Assembly (NCBI GenBank): GCA_031385545.1
Contig: JANNBN010000140.1
Location: forward strand, 1 to 64,000
Direction of reading: 5' to 3'
DNA: 64,000 nucleotides
From: JANNBN01 sp031385545
GTDB lineage: Bacteria; Actinomycetota; Acidimicrobiia; Acidimicrobiales; JANYDT01
The notes under the pieces were generated by a model. The model saw nothing but the letters and a program-made list of their open reading frames with translations. It did no database searches and had not been told where the DNA came from. A program made the translations under genes and the position numbers. This document shows positions 1 to 8,413 of this stretch, piece after piece (position 1 is the stretch's first letter; each line of letters starts with the position of its first letter).

Positions 1-132
1 GACGACCCCGCCCGCCGAATTGGCGAACGCGACCAAGGTTGCGATGACTCGGTCCGGCGACGACAAGTCCCGCTTGAACTCCAGGGTCTTGTCTTCGTGT
101 CGTTTCAACAGCAGATCAACGCGCACACTCAT
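1..132 (-). CDS. AlbA_2 (Schlafen-type) domain protein, N-terminal 44 residues, partial
   Basis: Only the first 44 codons are inside the window; the gene runs off the left edge on the minus strand. The ATG is at 130-132. The translation includes KTLEFKRDLSS near residues 15-25 and TLVAFANSAGGVV near 32-44. This is the hallmark start of the AlbA_2 (Schlafen AlbA_2) putative DNA/ATP-binding domain: a T-x-E-x-K stretch, then a helix ending in ANS(A)GG. Members are usually annotated as ATP-binding proteins or putative transcriptional regulators, often with a RecG-like C-terminal part; that part cannot be seen here. The repeated operator directly upstream suggests autoregulation. Confidence 0.75.
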   Translation of the reverse strand, partial: MSVRVDLLLKRHEDKTLEFKRDLSSPDRVIATLVAFANSAGGVV

Positions 133-180
133 ACTCGGAAACTTACTCGGAAGTGAATCGCTCGTTTGCGCTTCCGAGTA
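132..180. promoter_or_regulatory. Iterated operator upstream of the AlbA_2 gene
   Basis: TACTCGGAA occurs at 132-140 and again within TACTCGGAAG at 144-153. The exact reverse complement, CTTCCGAGTA, lies at 171-180. The two direct copies are 12 bp apart (start to start) and the first touches the start codon of the minus-strand gene. This is the layout expected of a repressor operator. Binding by the AlbA_2 protein itself is inference. Confidence 0.5.
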
Positions 181-208
181 GCGACGGATTACCGCATCGC
201 CACGACCG

Positions 209-409
209 ATGCCGACATCCTGGCGCCCGGCTCGCTGTCGCTGCACCCGCCGAGTGGCGCGACATGCTCGTCTGGCCGAGCTCGACATGGGGACGCTCGC
301 CCCGATGCATGCTCCGGCCTATACAGGCGACTGCCGCGCCGCACTGGTCGGCCTCGCTGCCGACTTCGATCGCCGTATCGCCATACTCGATCGACGGATG
401 CCTGGCTGA
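209..409 (+). pseudogene. Remnant of an MBL-fold metallo-hydrolase C-terminus
   Basis: A 66-codon open frame whose second half reads LAPMHAPAYTGDCRAAL followed by a helix ending ADFDRRIA. This resembles the C-terminal end of flavodiiron/MBL-fold hydrolases (typically TLAPMHGPAFTGD plus a final helix). No metal-binding HxHxDH core lies upstream in any frame, and the first half of the frame is arginine-rich nonsense. I read it as a decayed fragment. No ribosome-binding site was seen. Recognition rests on one short stretch, so it could be coincidental. Confidence 0.35.
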
Positions 410-547
410 CCGCGATCAAACGTCGGTTGGCATCGATCGATCGCCGATGCGCGCCGTAGAGGTCTACGAACTTGATCGCATTGACTTCGCCGAGGCCTAA
501 CCTCGTTGCGCAAGCCGAGATTCAATTTAACTACGTACCAACAAATC

Positions 548-579
548 GGGCCTCGACATTCTCTCAAATGTCGAGGCCC
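548..579. terminator. Perfect 13-bp inverted repeat, possible terminator
   Basis: GGGCCTCGACATT at 548-560 pairs perfectly with AATGTCGAGGCCC at 567-579 across a 6-nt loop. There is no T-run after it on either strand, so an intrinsic terminator is only one reading. It is the most stable hairpin in the gene-poor stretch around it. Confidence 0.4.
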
Positions 580-1168
580 ACTACCGAACCGGATTACAGA
601 TCGTTGGATCTCGTCTTGGCGTTCTGGCATTGAGGCCCTGCACTATCGTGCGGTTGGCGCTCCTAGTATTGGAGAACGTGCGTGGCGTGATTCGCGGATA
701 CTGGCACGGTTGGCATTTACTTCACGGTTTGAACTCTTGAGCGTCTCTCCAGTTTGGACCTCGAATCGATCGGCAATTCATTACCTCATTGACCTGATCA
801 TCTGCCTGTCCAGCCCGCTCGTCAAGAGCGGTTTCAGATCCTTCTCACACCCAACCGGAAACAACCGTCGGCCAAGCCTGCCAGTGTCCAAGGCCGACCC
901 GCAGTCGCATAGTTGCCCGTTGCCCGTTGCCTCACGCGGGAACTGCAAGGGTGTTCGTGAAAGTCCAACCGAGTCACAGTTGGCAAACTGCCGCTGGTAA
1001 TCAGAGAACACCGAATCTGAGTTGAGCAACCGTCGCTCACAACGTTTTCACGGTCCAGCGCTACCCTGAAGGTGTGGACTTCCACCCCTGGACCGTCCCG
1101 GTCGACGGCGACGGTGCCGTAACGCCGCCGAGCCTCAGGATCAACGTTCGACCGCCAGGCACGCGTTC
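580..1168. other. Gene-poor intergenic stretch
   Basis: I see no supported gene here. Open frames up to 164 codons exist but have shadow-type, arginine/serine-rich composition and no recognisable motif. No tRNA or convincing RNA fold was found. Confidence 0.5.
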
Positions 1169-1612
1169 ATGATCCACGCGTCAACGCGGGCATGGAAACC
1201 GAAACGTAAACGGCTGATGCTCGCGGCGTTCGTGCTGGTGCTCCTCTCCCCGGCGTTACGCAACGTCGACAGCTTCCCGCTCTCGACGCAGCCGTTGTAC
1301 GCAAACGACCGCGCCGCGACGGCACGCCTGGCGACGGTCATCGGTCGCGACGCATCAGGTGCCCCGCTCCGGCTTTCGATGCGCATCGCCGCCGCGACCG
1401 ACGACCCGCTGATTGCGCAGTCGAGCGTGGCCCGGTCGATTCGCGACGGTCGGGCAACTGAGCTGTGCCGACACGTCGCCAAACGCATCCCTCTGCGGTC
1501 ACCGATGGTCTCGATCGAGGTCGTGCGGGAGCAGGTTGATGTGATGGCGATGGCCCGGGGAGCGGAGCGTTTCGGGACGTTGAAGGTCGTGGCGCGATGC
1601 GACGTGCGCTGA
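1169..1612 (+). CDS. Hypothetical membrane-anchored protein upstream of an HTTM-like gene
   Basis: 147 aa. A basic N-terminus (about residues 8-15) is followed by one hydrophobic segment (MLAAFVLVLLSPAL, about 17-30), then a soluble domain, so a type II anchor or uncleaved signal is likely. The soluble part has PLSTQPLYA near 38-46 and no catalytic motif I recognise. Its last 16 nt overlap the start of the next membrane protein (ATG at 1597), so the two are probably translationally coupled and work together. The same arrangement (small anchored protein plus HTTM-type protein) is familiar in actinobacteria, but the function is unknown. Confidence 0.65.
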   Translation: MIHASTRAWKPKRKRLMLAAFVLVLLSPALRNVDSFPLSTQPLYANDRAATARLATVIGRDASGAPLRLSMRIAAATDDPLIAQSSVARSIRDGRATELCRHVAKRIPLRSPMVSIEVVREQVDVMAMARGAERFGTLKVVARCDVR

Positions 1613-2421
1613 GGCTGTGCGAGTCGGGCTTCCCACGCCTAGTAGTACTCTTCGCGGCGGTCTACGCAGCGATCAGGTTGTCGGCGTTCCGGGGCCTTGC
1701 GGACCTTCGTGCGTCGTCATTCGAGCCCGTCGGCATCCTGTGGTTCCTCGGTTCGCCGTTGCCGGATGCCGTGTGGTTCGGTGTGCTCGGTCTTCTGTTC
1801 GTCTCGGGCCTCGTCGTGCTCACCGGCCGAGCGGCCAGACCCGCGATGGTGGTCTTCACTCCGTGTGTGCTGGTTGTGACGACGTATCGGAGTTCATGGG
1901 GTCAGCTTCTGTGGTTCGAGAACCTGCTCGTGATTCACCTCATCGTTCTAACGGTCGCCGCCGTGACCGGGCCCATCGACGCGATCCGGCCGCCGCCCTG
2001 GGCGATGCAATGTTGCGCGGTCGCTACAGTTGTGCTCTACGTGCTGGCCGGACTCGCAAAACTCCGGTACGGCGGTCTCGGCTGGATCAGCGGAGATGTC
2101 CTCGCCAATCACATCGGATACTCATCAGCGCGCTTATCAGTGTTCGGTGAGCAACCACCGTTGCTTGCCTCCTTTGCCGTGAACCACCCGGGTGCGCTCA
2201 CAATCGCCTCCTTTGCGACCGTTACATCGGAACTCGGTGCGCCGCTCGCTCTGCTCGGCCGCCGCCTGGCGATCGTCTGGTCGAGCGTGATGTGGGCGAC
2301 GCACGTCGGTATCGCGTTGACGATGGCGGTCGTGTTTCCATATCCACTAGTGGGCCTCGCCTTCGTCCCCGTGGTCGCCGTCGCCGGTTGCATGTCACTG
2401 CGCCGAACTGGCACGAAATGA
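1597..2421 (+). CDS. HTTM-like (vitamin K-dependent carboxylase-like) multi-pass membrane protein
   Basis: 274 aa with about six to seven hydrophobic segments spread along its length. Features reminiscent of the HTTM / DoxX-like group are the SSWGQLLWFENLL stretch near 101-113, followed by a membrane pair, and the VLAGLAKLRYGG loop near 150-160. No signal peptide was seen. It overlaps the preceding anchored protein by 16 nt. The family is poorly characterised; true vitamin K carboxylase activity is not supported by the sequence. A generic integral membrane protein is the cautious alternative. Confidence 0.6.
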   Translation: MRRALRLCESGFPRLVVLFAAVYAAIRLSAFRGLADLRASSFEPVGILWFLGSPLPDAVWFGVLGLLFVSGLVVLTGRAARPAMVVFTPCVLVVTTYRSSWGQLLWFENLLVIHLIVLTVAAVTGPIDAIRPPPWAMQCCAVATVVLYVLAGLAKLRYGGLGWISGDVLANHIGYSSARLSVFGEQPPLLASFAVNHPGALTIASFATVTSELGAPLALLGRRLAIVWSSVMWATHVGIALTMAVVFPYPLVGLAFVPVVAVAGCMSLRRTGTK

Positions 2422-2623
2422 ACTCGCTCAGCACCAGCGAGCGGTCCGAAAGAAGACGTTGAACGCGACCGACCGAATCCTGAGATCACCCATCGTCCGC
2501 CGACTCCCCAATCGCGCAAGAGTCCGAGGAGTCTGCGTCCCGCGCTGATCGCATCGACCCTGAGAAATCTCCGGTCGCGCCGTTTCTGTTACCCGACTGG
2601 TCGACTCGGGCCGTGGACGTGCG

Positions 2624-3052
2624 CTACCTGGTGGCGAGCGTGCGCTCGCCCGAACCGGCCCAGCCAGCCCACAAGGCGATCAAGGCCAACACCGGCACGG
2701 CGACCAATGACCCGAGCAGCCCGATCTTGTCGAGCGTGTCGTGCCCGTCGAGATGACCTGCGTGGAAGATGGCATGGGGCACGCCCTGCACGAGCCACGC
2801 TACGGCAACGGGCCGCACGTGGCCGCGACGCCAGGCCGTCCAACCCGTGACGATGATCAGCGCCAGGAACAACCCCCCGACATCGCGCACCAGGTGCTCG
2901 TTGTAAACATCCCCCCGTCCTGCGACCCAGCCCCGACCAAGCGGGAAGTCATCGAAGAACGACTTCGGGGCAAGCGTCGCCTGCAGCCCGGCGGGAAGCA
3001 TGAACAAAGCGATCGAACCCAGCGCGATCCGTTCAATTTGTCGACAGTTCAT
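2624..3052 (-). CDS. Four-TM hypothetical membrane protein
   Basis: 142 aa. Hydrophobic segments lie near 10-28, 59-76, 80-95 and 110-130. Between the first two is a conserved-looking loop ending YNEHLVRDVGG, a sequence found in small uncharacterised actinobacterial membrane proteins. A loop with HAIFHAGHLDGHD (about 94-106) carries four histidines and could bind metal or face the membrane; that is inference. It is transcribed towards the HTTM-like gene and divergently from the next secreted protein. Confidence 0.65.
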   Translation of the reverse strand: MNCRQIERIALGSIALFMLPAGLQATLAPKSFFDDFPLGRGWVAGRGDVYNEHLVRDVGGLFLALIIVTGWTAWRRGHVRPVAVAWLVQGVPHAIFHAGHLDGHDTLDKIGLLGSLVAVPVLALIALWAGWAGSGERTLATR

Positions 3053-3222
3053 ATCTACCTCACCTCTGGTGTGACGGGACTGGTTTTAGACCCGAAACGG
3101 TCGCTTTCGATTGTGCATCCCTCAGCCATCGCCATTGGGACGAAGGCTTGTCCGTCGAGCGCCGACGTCGGTGCAGCACAAGGAGTTTCGCGCTCGGATG
3201 CCTGCGGGTGTCAATATTGTCC

Positions 3223-4119
3223 ATGGACGGTCGACGCGTCGTTCGCCTGCTGTGGGCAATGGCCATCGCGTGTCCTGTCGCGATCGTGTCGTCGCCCGGA
3301 ATCGCGAACGCCCCGACCTTCGAGCGGTGCCCGCCGTCGGCGTTCATCACATCTGAGGGTGCCCTGCGTGTCGAACTCGGCCGTCGTCGGATCGCGTTCG
3401 CCGGCACGGTCTCATCGATCGACGCAACCACGCTTCGTCGGGAGCTCGCTGAGGTGCTCGACGCAAACGAATCACTCAAGGGCAGCCCGGTGTGCCTCCT
3501 GCTGCGGACGGAGAATCGCAAGGCTGACTACGTGACGACGTCGATCCCTGAGGTCGTCGGTGCCCTCAAACGGATATCGGGCAGCGCCGTCATCCGAGCG
3601 ATGTGGGGAGGAGGCGGGCTGACGGTCGTTGGGTGGATGAAGCGCGATGACAAGGTGACCATCCAGAAGCTTGCTTCAGCGCTGTTCCCTGTCGATGCTG
3701 GCCTCGTCGGCCTGTTCGAGGATCTCCCGGCAAAGGTGAGGCTGCGGGTCGAGGGCGTGAACATCTCGTCGAGCAGGGTCCTGCAGATCGAACAGTTTCA
3801 TCCCAGGGCCGGCTTGATCACGCTGTCGACGACGTCGAAGATTCCCCTTCGGGCCTGCCCTGGGGGATGGCGCGGCCAGACCCCGGCCGCTGCCTGGAAG
3901 TCCAAGCAGTGCGTCACGGTGAGCCCGGGCCAGCTGACGGTTCTTCCCGCTTCGCGCAACAACCAGACACATCTGTCGTTGGCGATCAGACCGGCGCGTG
4001 GATCTACGGGCACGATCGACGTCGACCTTCGCTACACCGCAGTCGACCCGGCCTTCGAGTGCTACCTCGGCGGCAGCGACCACCTCTGCACGCTGCTCCC
4101 ACCCCGACTGGCGGCCTGA
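3223..4119 (+). CDS. Hypothetical secreted protein
   Basis: 298 aa from the ATG at 3223. Earlier in-frame starts give an arginine/cysteine-rich extension without a hydrophobic core, so they were not used. From 3223 the protein begins with a clear signal peptide: basic RR, a hydrophobic core, and a probable cleavage after SSPGIANA near residue 26. The mature part has paired cysteines (for example ERCPPS, GSPVCLLL, RACPGG, KQCVTV, FECYLG, DHLCTL) consistent with disulphides outside the cell. I do not recognise a domain. Confidence 0.6.
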   Translation: MDGRRVVRLLWAMAIACPVAIVSSPGIANAPTFERCPPSAFITSEGALRVELGRRRIAFAGTVSSIDATTLRRELAEVLDANESLKGSPVCLLLRTENRKADYVTTSIPEVVGALKRISGSAVIRAMWGGGGLTVVGWMKRDDKVTIQKLASALFPVDAGLVGLFEDLPAKVRLRVEGVNISSSRVLQIEQFHPRAGLITLSTTSKIPLRACPGGWRGQTPAAAWKSKQCVTVSPGQLTVLPASRNNQTHLSLAIRPARGSTGTIDVDLRYTAVDPAFECYLGGSDHLCTLLPPRLAA

Positions 4120-4322
4120 CGCGCCCAGAGCTGGCCTTGGCGACTGCAGGTGACCGTCGCCTCAAGAGCATCTTCAGAACGGTTCCCGACAGACCAAATT
4201 GCTGGTTGGGTTTCGGTCCCCCGGTCTTTGCTGGTCGATGGTTCGGCGCGGATCGCGTCCTTGATTTCGGCTACTAGCGACGCCATAGCCATGAGAAAGC
4301 GAGAAGCAAGATTGGGGCACAG

Positions 4323-4634
4323 CTATCGGGCCAATCCAAGCAATGCTCCGCCAGCGAGCAACCCAATCACCGAACATACGGCCCCGACGGCGCGGCCCCA
4401 GGCCCGAGCTGCGATCCACCCGGGAACTGCTATGCAAGTCACCACCCCGAGTACAAGTAGGGCGAGATACCAGCTTCGCGGCTCGGAGTCCCGGGGGCGG
4501 CCAAACCCGTCACGTTCGAACAACGCTGCAATGAAGCAGCCAATGGCCCCAATAAGACCGAGGACAAGGGCAACACTTGCCACAACGGTGGTCACCGTTT
4601 TGTCTGTTGGAGTACGAGGCACGTTACTGGGCAC
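4323..4634 (-). CDS. Small three-TM membrane protein coupled to the SGNH hydrolase gene
   Basis: 103 aa with hydrophobic segments near 14-37, 55-74 and 80-100; the loop after segment 1 is charged (ERDGFGRPRDSEPRS). Its ATG lies inside the 3' end of the upstream secreted hydrolase gene (11-nt overlap, same strand), so translational coupling is likely. No family was recognised. The partnership with an exported hydrolase hints at a surface or secretion role, which is inference. Confidence 0.6.
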   Translation of the reverse strand: MPSNVPRTPTDKTVTTVVASVALVLGLIGAIGCFIAALFERDGFGRPRDSEPRSWYLALLVLGVVTCIAVPGWIAARAWGRAVGAVCSVIGLLAGGALLGLAR

Positions 4635-7152
4635 GGATCGAATCGCATGAAGTAAACGTGGACGTGTCCTTGAGAGTTCCGCTGACGCAGAGTTGCGTTG
4701 AACCCAGCGTCAGGCCAAGCGCTTCCTGGGGAACATGCACCATGAGATCGGGTCGGCCATCGGCGTTCACGTCTTCGTTGGAGGTTTTGTCAGGGCGAGC
4801 AGCATTTGGTCCAGCGGTCAACGATGTGCGATCGATCGCAGTGGTGGCGTCCAAAGTCGGGGTCGACAGCACTGCGATGGGTACAACGCCCTTCGACGTC
4901 AGTTGAATCGGGTTCACGTCCGATCCCGGTTTCACGTCGATACCAGTGGTTGCGGTCCGTGCGAAATCGGTAAGTCCACCGTTGTCGGCGACCACTAAAG
5001 TGATGTTCAGTTCAGCGAGTTTGTTCCACGGGATTGTCACGCTCCGGCCCTGCAGAACGGTGTCCGTAGTAGGCGTGGCGATGTACCAGTCGTAACCGAC
5101 GATTGTCCCGTCGGAGTCGGTGGATGCACTTGCATCGAGCGTGAGTCCATCCGAGGCTATGCGGGTCTGGATCCGTGCCTGTGGCCGAACATTTGTTGGG
5201 TCGGCTACGTAAGTCGAAACAACGACGGGTTCGCCTGCAGCGGGCACATCGGCACCGAACACTTCAACCACCCAGCTTCCCGCTTCGGGAGACTGCACTT
5301 CGATGTGCTCGAATGTTGGTCCGGTGTTGCGGAAGTGATCGGTACTTTGACGTGTGTAGCGTCGTCCGCTGGGCGAGACGAGCGTGGTGATGACGTCGCT
5401 GCCCGGCCAACCTGTTACTACGCTCACGAACTGCTTTCCCGAGCCGATGACAAAACTAAATGAGCGAGTTTGATTTGGGAGGACCTGAAGTCTTTGAAAT
5501 CCGTCGTTCTGCAGCACGGCAAGTACGGCATCCGCCATTGCGTTTTGTCCGGCAACGGTGGGATGCACCCGTCCGCTCGACAGCAAACCGTAAATCCATT
5601 CGTTGTTGCCGCTACAGAGCTCATGTCCCGTGAAGCCGGGGTTTGGATTGGCGAACAGAAATCCATTGCGGCGGGCATTGCGTTCAATGATGGTGTTCAG
5701 CTCGTCAATTTTTTGGACCATCCATCGCTGGTCCGCCTTCTTCACTCCTTCGCATCGGCCACCCGGCAAGAAGGTGCGGTCGCTACCGTTTGCCGTGTAA
5801 AAGCGTGGGTAGCCGACCGCCACTCGTGTCGCTATTGGGGTTTTGGCGCGAATGGTCGAAAAAAGTGTTGCGTATGGTGTGATGTCCGCCGGTGTTGATG
5901 CTGTGCCGTCGAGGCGCGCGAATGCCTCTCGCACTGGACGTTGCACTTTGTCATCTCCGTTGCATGTGTTGAACGGCAATAGTTCAAATCCAAGAATGCA
6001 TTCGGCCAGCACGTCGGCAAACTTGGCGTCGTTGCCGCCGATCGAGAACGTGACGAGGCCAGCGTTGGGTTTGAGATAGTCGTTTTGGGCTAACTCGCCC
6101 CAAGTCGCGTTTCGTGGGTTCGAGAAATCCTTCGAGATTGCACCCTGGCAGGCGTGAAACTCAAGTTTAAGACTGAGAGCTTGGGCCACCACCGGGGCAA
6201 AGGCTCGTGTCGATCGTTGACAATCGTTTGGTCCGGTGTCCTTGTTGGTTCCAGGAAAGTACGGTGCGTTTCCAAAGCCTGAGGAGTAACTATCGCCGAG
6301 GCCGACGTACAACGACTTGTCCAGAACTACGGCGCCAGTCTTGCACTGGTTTGGAACATCTGACACGTAGCCAAAGCGCAAGTTGTCGATAATCACTGCT
6401 GAGTCGTAGATGCGGTCACCTTGGTCAAAGATCGAAAGAAAGAGTCGATGAACACCAGGGGTGATGGGTGTCGCTGCGGTCAGTGCAGGGGTTGCCCCAT
6501 CGAACGTGGTTCCCACCGCCTGGGCTGGGGTCATGCTGGTTGCGCCGGTCGCATTAATGCTGATTTCTTTTCCGGAAGGATCAAATGCGAAGTTGCGTGG
6601 TGCGGAAATGGTTGAACCGCTAGTTGTCCACGTTGACTGGTCAAGCTCTGCTATGAAGGCATCGTTGTATGACGAGCCGACGTATTCGGGGTACTCCTCG
6701 GAGAAAAAGCGGAAATCAAGGCCGACCAAACAGTTCGCTGTCGCTGGGACATTGAGGTCGATGCGAAGGATCGTGACGTCAAAGTCGGTGTTTCCTCGCA
6801 CCGTCGGCCCGGCGAGGTTCGTTCCGGTGTTGCCGGCGGTGTTTGGCAGTAGAATGGACGACGGGTTGCCGGTAGACATCAATAGGGCGGTGGAGCCGCC
6901 AGTTGGGAAACCTCCAACTCCGCCTACGACCGCTGTGGTAACGGCTCCGGGAGGCGCGCTTAGAAGAGCGGCACCGGTAACAACTCCGGGGGTGTCCACC
7001 ACCGCTTGAGCAAGGTTGAGGGCGACGTTGGTGGCGGTCAACGATGCGGTTGCTGACGCTCGGTTACCGCTGATTGGGGCGAGACCGATGAGGCCGAGGA
7101 CGGCGGCGACAGCTACCACCGACCGCCGTGGTGAGAAAATAGTGCGAACCAC
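4624..7152 (-). CDS. Secreted choice-of-anchor-L / SGNH hydrolase multidomain protein
   Basis: 842 aa from a GTG at 7152 that has AAGAGG six bases upstream. The longer open frame adds 108 residues before the signal peptide and was rejected. Order: signal peptide with RR and a hydrophobic core, cleavage near ASA (about residue 34); choice-of-anchor-L domain (about 40-262, with LDFRFFSEEYPEY and DNLRFG); SGNH/GDSL hydrolase (about 280-545) with GDSYSSG (Ser288), GGND (Asn374) and HPTVAG (His530); then beta-sandwich/PKD-like segments with a DASASTDSDGTI motif and a DVNADGRPDL acidic loop near the C-terminus that may bind calcium. An extracellular esterase or lipase is predicted; the substrate is unknown. 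The small membrane protein downstream overlaps it. Confidence 0.82.
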   Translation of the reverse strand: MVRTIFSPRRSVVAVAAVLGLIGLAPISGNRASATASLTATNVALNLAQAVVDTPGVVTGAALLSAPPGAVTTAVVGGVGGFPTGGSTALLMSTGNPSSILLPNTAGNTGTNLAGPTVRGNTDFDVTILRIDLNVPATANCLVGLDFRFFSEEYPEYVGSSYNDAFIAELDQSTWTTSGSTISAPRNFAFDPSGKEISINATGATSMTPAQAVGTTFDGATPALTAATPITPGVHRLFLSIFDQGDRIYDSAVIIDNLRFGYVSDVPNQCKTGAVVLDKSLYVGLGDSYSSGFGNAPYFPGTNKDTGPNDCQRSTRAFAPVVAQALSLKLEFHACQGAISKDFSNPRNATWGELAQNDYLKPNAGLVTFSIGGNDAKFADVLAECILGFELLPFNTCNGDDKVQRPVREAFARLDGTASTPADITPYATLFSTIRAKTPIATRVAVGYPRFYTANGSDRTFLPGGRCEGVKKADQRWMVQKIDELNTIIERNARRNGFLFANPNPGFTGHELCSGNNEWIYGLLSSGRVHPTVAGQNAMADAVLAVLQNDGFQRLQVLPNQTRSFSFVIGSGKQFVSVVTGWPGSDVITTLVSPSGRRYTRQSTDHFRNTGPTFEHIEVQSPEAGSWVVEVFGADVPAAGEPVVVSTYVADPTNVRPQARIQTRIASDGLTLDASASTDSDGTIVGYDWYIATPTTDTVLQGRSVTIPWNKLAELNITLVVADNGGLTDFARTATTGIDVKPGSDVNPIQLTSKGVVPIAVLSTPTLDATTAIDRTSLTAGPNAARPDKTSNEDVNADGRPDLMVHVPQEALGLTLGSTQLCVSGTLKDTSTFTSCDSIRAQ

Positions 7153-7747
7153 CGAAACCTCTTCGAATCCATCATTTTGAGATGTCGATACGCTAGCTGA
7201 ATCGATCGTCAGTTGCCGGTTCGGTGCGGATTCGTTTGCCGTTCGGGCCGTCGGCCCGATCAGCGGCCCGTCGGTCAGATGTTCCAAGGAGCTTGCGCTA
7301 TCGCAAGTTCGACGTCGGCGGTTGACGCGACCGTTGTTGGATCGCAGAACGACGGAACAATCCGGTTGACACGGATCGAACAGCGCGAAAGCGCTCGTCA
7401 GCGGGAATTGAACCCGCTGCACCTTGCCGATATGTGCTGGACGCTCAGACACCCCGGCAGTTTTGGTTGTTATCAACCGACTCGAGTTCAGACACTCCGC
7501 TTAATTCCACATGACCGGTGTTGCCCCGCTGGCTCGAAGGTGAGCGGAGCGTCGTCCGCCTGCACAAGGCAGAGGGGCCGTCTTCATGGGCAAACGAAAG
7601 GAAATTGCCGCATAAGTATGAGGTCCGACGACCTTTGCTGTCGGTAGCTCTCGGATTCACACCTCAGTAGGGCGTCAGTGCTACTACAGCCAGAGTGGCG
7701 CACGTGGCTTGAGCACCCACCTCGTGGTGACGGTCCTGCGGCTGAAG
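7153..7747. other. Intergenic region before the decay zone
   Basis: No supported gene. It contains a 7-bp stem with a 7-nt loop at 7399-7419 (CAGCGGG / CCCGCTG around AATTGAA) that resembles a tRNA T-arm, but no D- or anticodon arm accompanies it. The promoter of the leftward SGNH gene should lie in the first 200 bases. The remainder looks like decayed DNA. Confidence 0.4.
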
Positions 7748-8091
7748 TCAATCCGTCGGTTCACCTACCTCGCCCAGCAACTGGAGGCGATCGGCACGAA
7801 TCGCAGTTCGCGTTTGCTTGCGGCCATCGGGGCTCAAGTACTCGTTCTGCGTCAACTGGCCGTCGACCGCGACCTCTCGGCCTTTGGTGACGACGTTGGC
7901 TTGGGCTGCGGTTCGTGACCACGCTTGGATTTCCATGATCACGCTGCCGACGTAGGTGTCCTTCGTCGTGCGGATGCTGAACACGGTCAACGTGGTTTCA
8001 CCTGATGTGACTTCACGGTCTTCGTGACCGGGTCGGTCACAGCACCGCCGGTGATGACCTCTCGGTTGATGGCTACTCGGGTGCTGCTCAT
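7748..8091 (-). pseudogene. Single-stranded DNA-binding protein-like gene, frameshifted
   Basis: The start ATG at 8091 has a strong AAGGAG eight bases upstream. The first about 26 codons (MSSTRVAINREVITGGAVTDP) match the first OB-fold strands of SSB. The frame then breaks near 8010, and the -1 frame continues TLTVFSIRTTKD, then MEIQAWSRTAAQ, then GREVAVDGQLTQNEY and ADRLQLLGEV, ending at 7748. The order and spacing match the SSB OB fold (RNG-type strand, W/aromatic strand, G-R/K-x-V-x-V-x-G-x-L strand, final A-x-x-x-x-x-L). Roughly 113 codons total, short for SSB because the acidic tail is absent. One indel separates the halves; a sequencing error cannot be excluded. Confidence 0.65.
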
Positions 8092-8413
8092 GGCGGTCTC
8101 CTTGGCTGTCGTCCTCTGCCGCTCCTTCTGCAACTGCGTAAGCACCATTCCGAGCGACGTTGAGATGTGTATGGGTTCTGACGCACCAAGCCTTTCTGGT
8201 CGTTGGTCTGTGCGCATACAGACACCATTCGCACCGGCGAGCGGACGAACGCAACGAAACATTTCTTCGGCGCTGAGAGCAGTTCGAAAGCGAATAGGTG
8301 CCGTGTGGGGATGTCCTCCACGAACCGCCTTCGAAAGGCCTCTCATGCCTGCCGTACTATCCGCACTTGCCGCTGTCTCATCAGTTGTCGCCCAGGTTGA
8401 CCCGGTCACTCCC
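8092..8413. other. Spacer between the ssb-like gene and the IS1380 remnant
   Basis: No supported gene. It includes the ribosome-binding site and probable promoter of the leftward ssb-like gene. The rest probably represents the lost 3' part of the transposase or flanking DNA; I found no transposase motif in any frame. Confidence 0.4.

Noticed and set aside
6461..7009. 182-codon plus-strand frame opposite the SGNH gene
   Set aside because: Antisense to the choice-of-anchor-L domain, whose minus-strand motifs are clear.
7399..7419. T-arm-like hairpin (7-bp stem, 7-nt loop) suggesting a tRNA
   Set aside because: On the minus strand it reads like a T-arm, but no D-arm, anticodon arm or matching acceptor stem could be paired around it.
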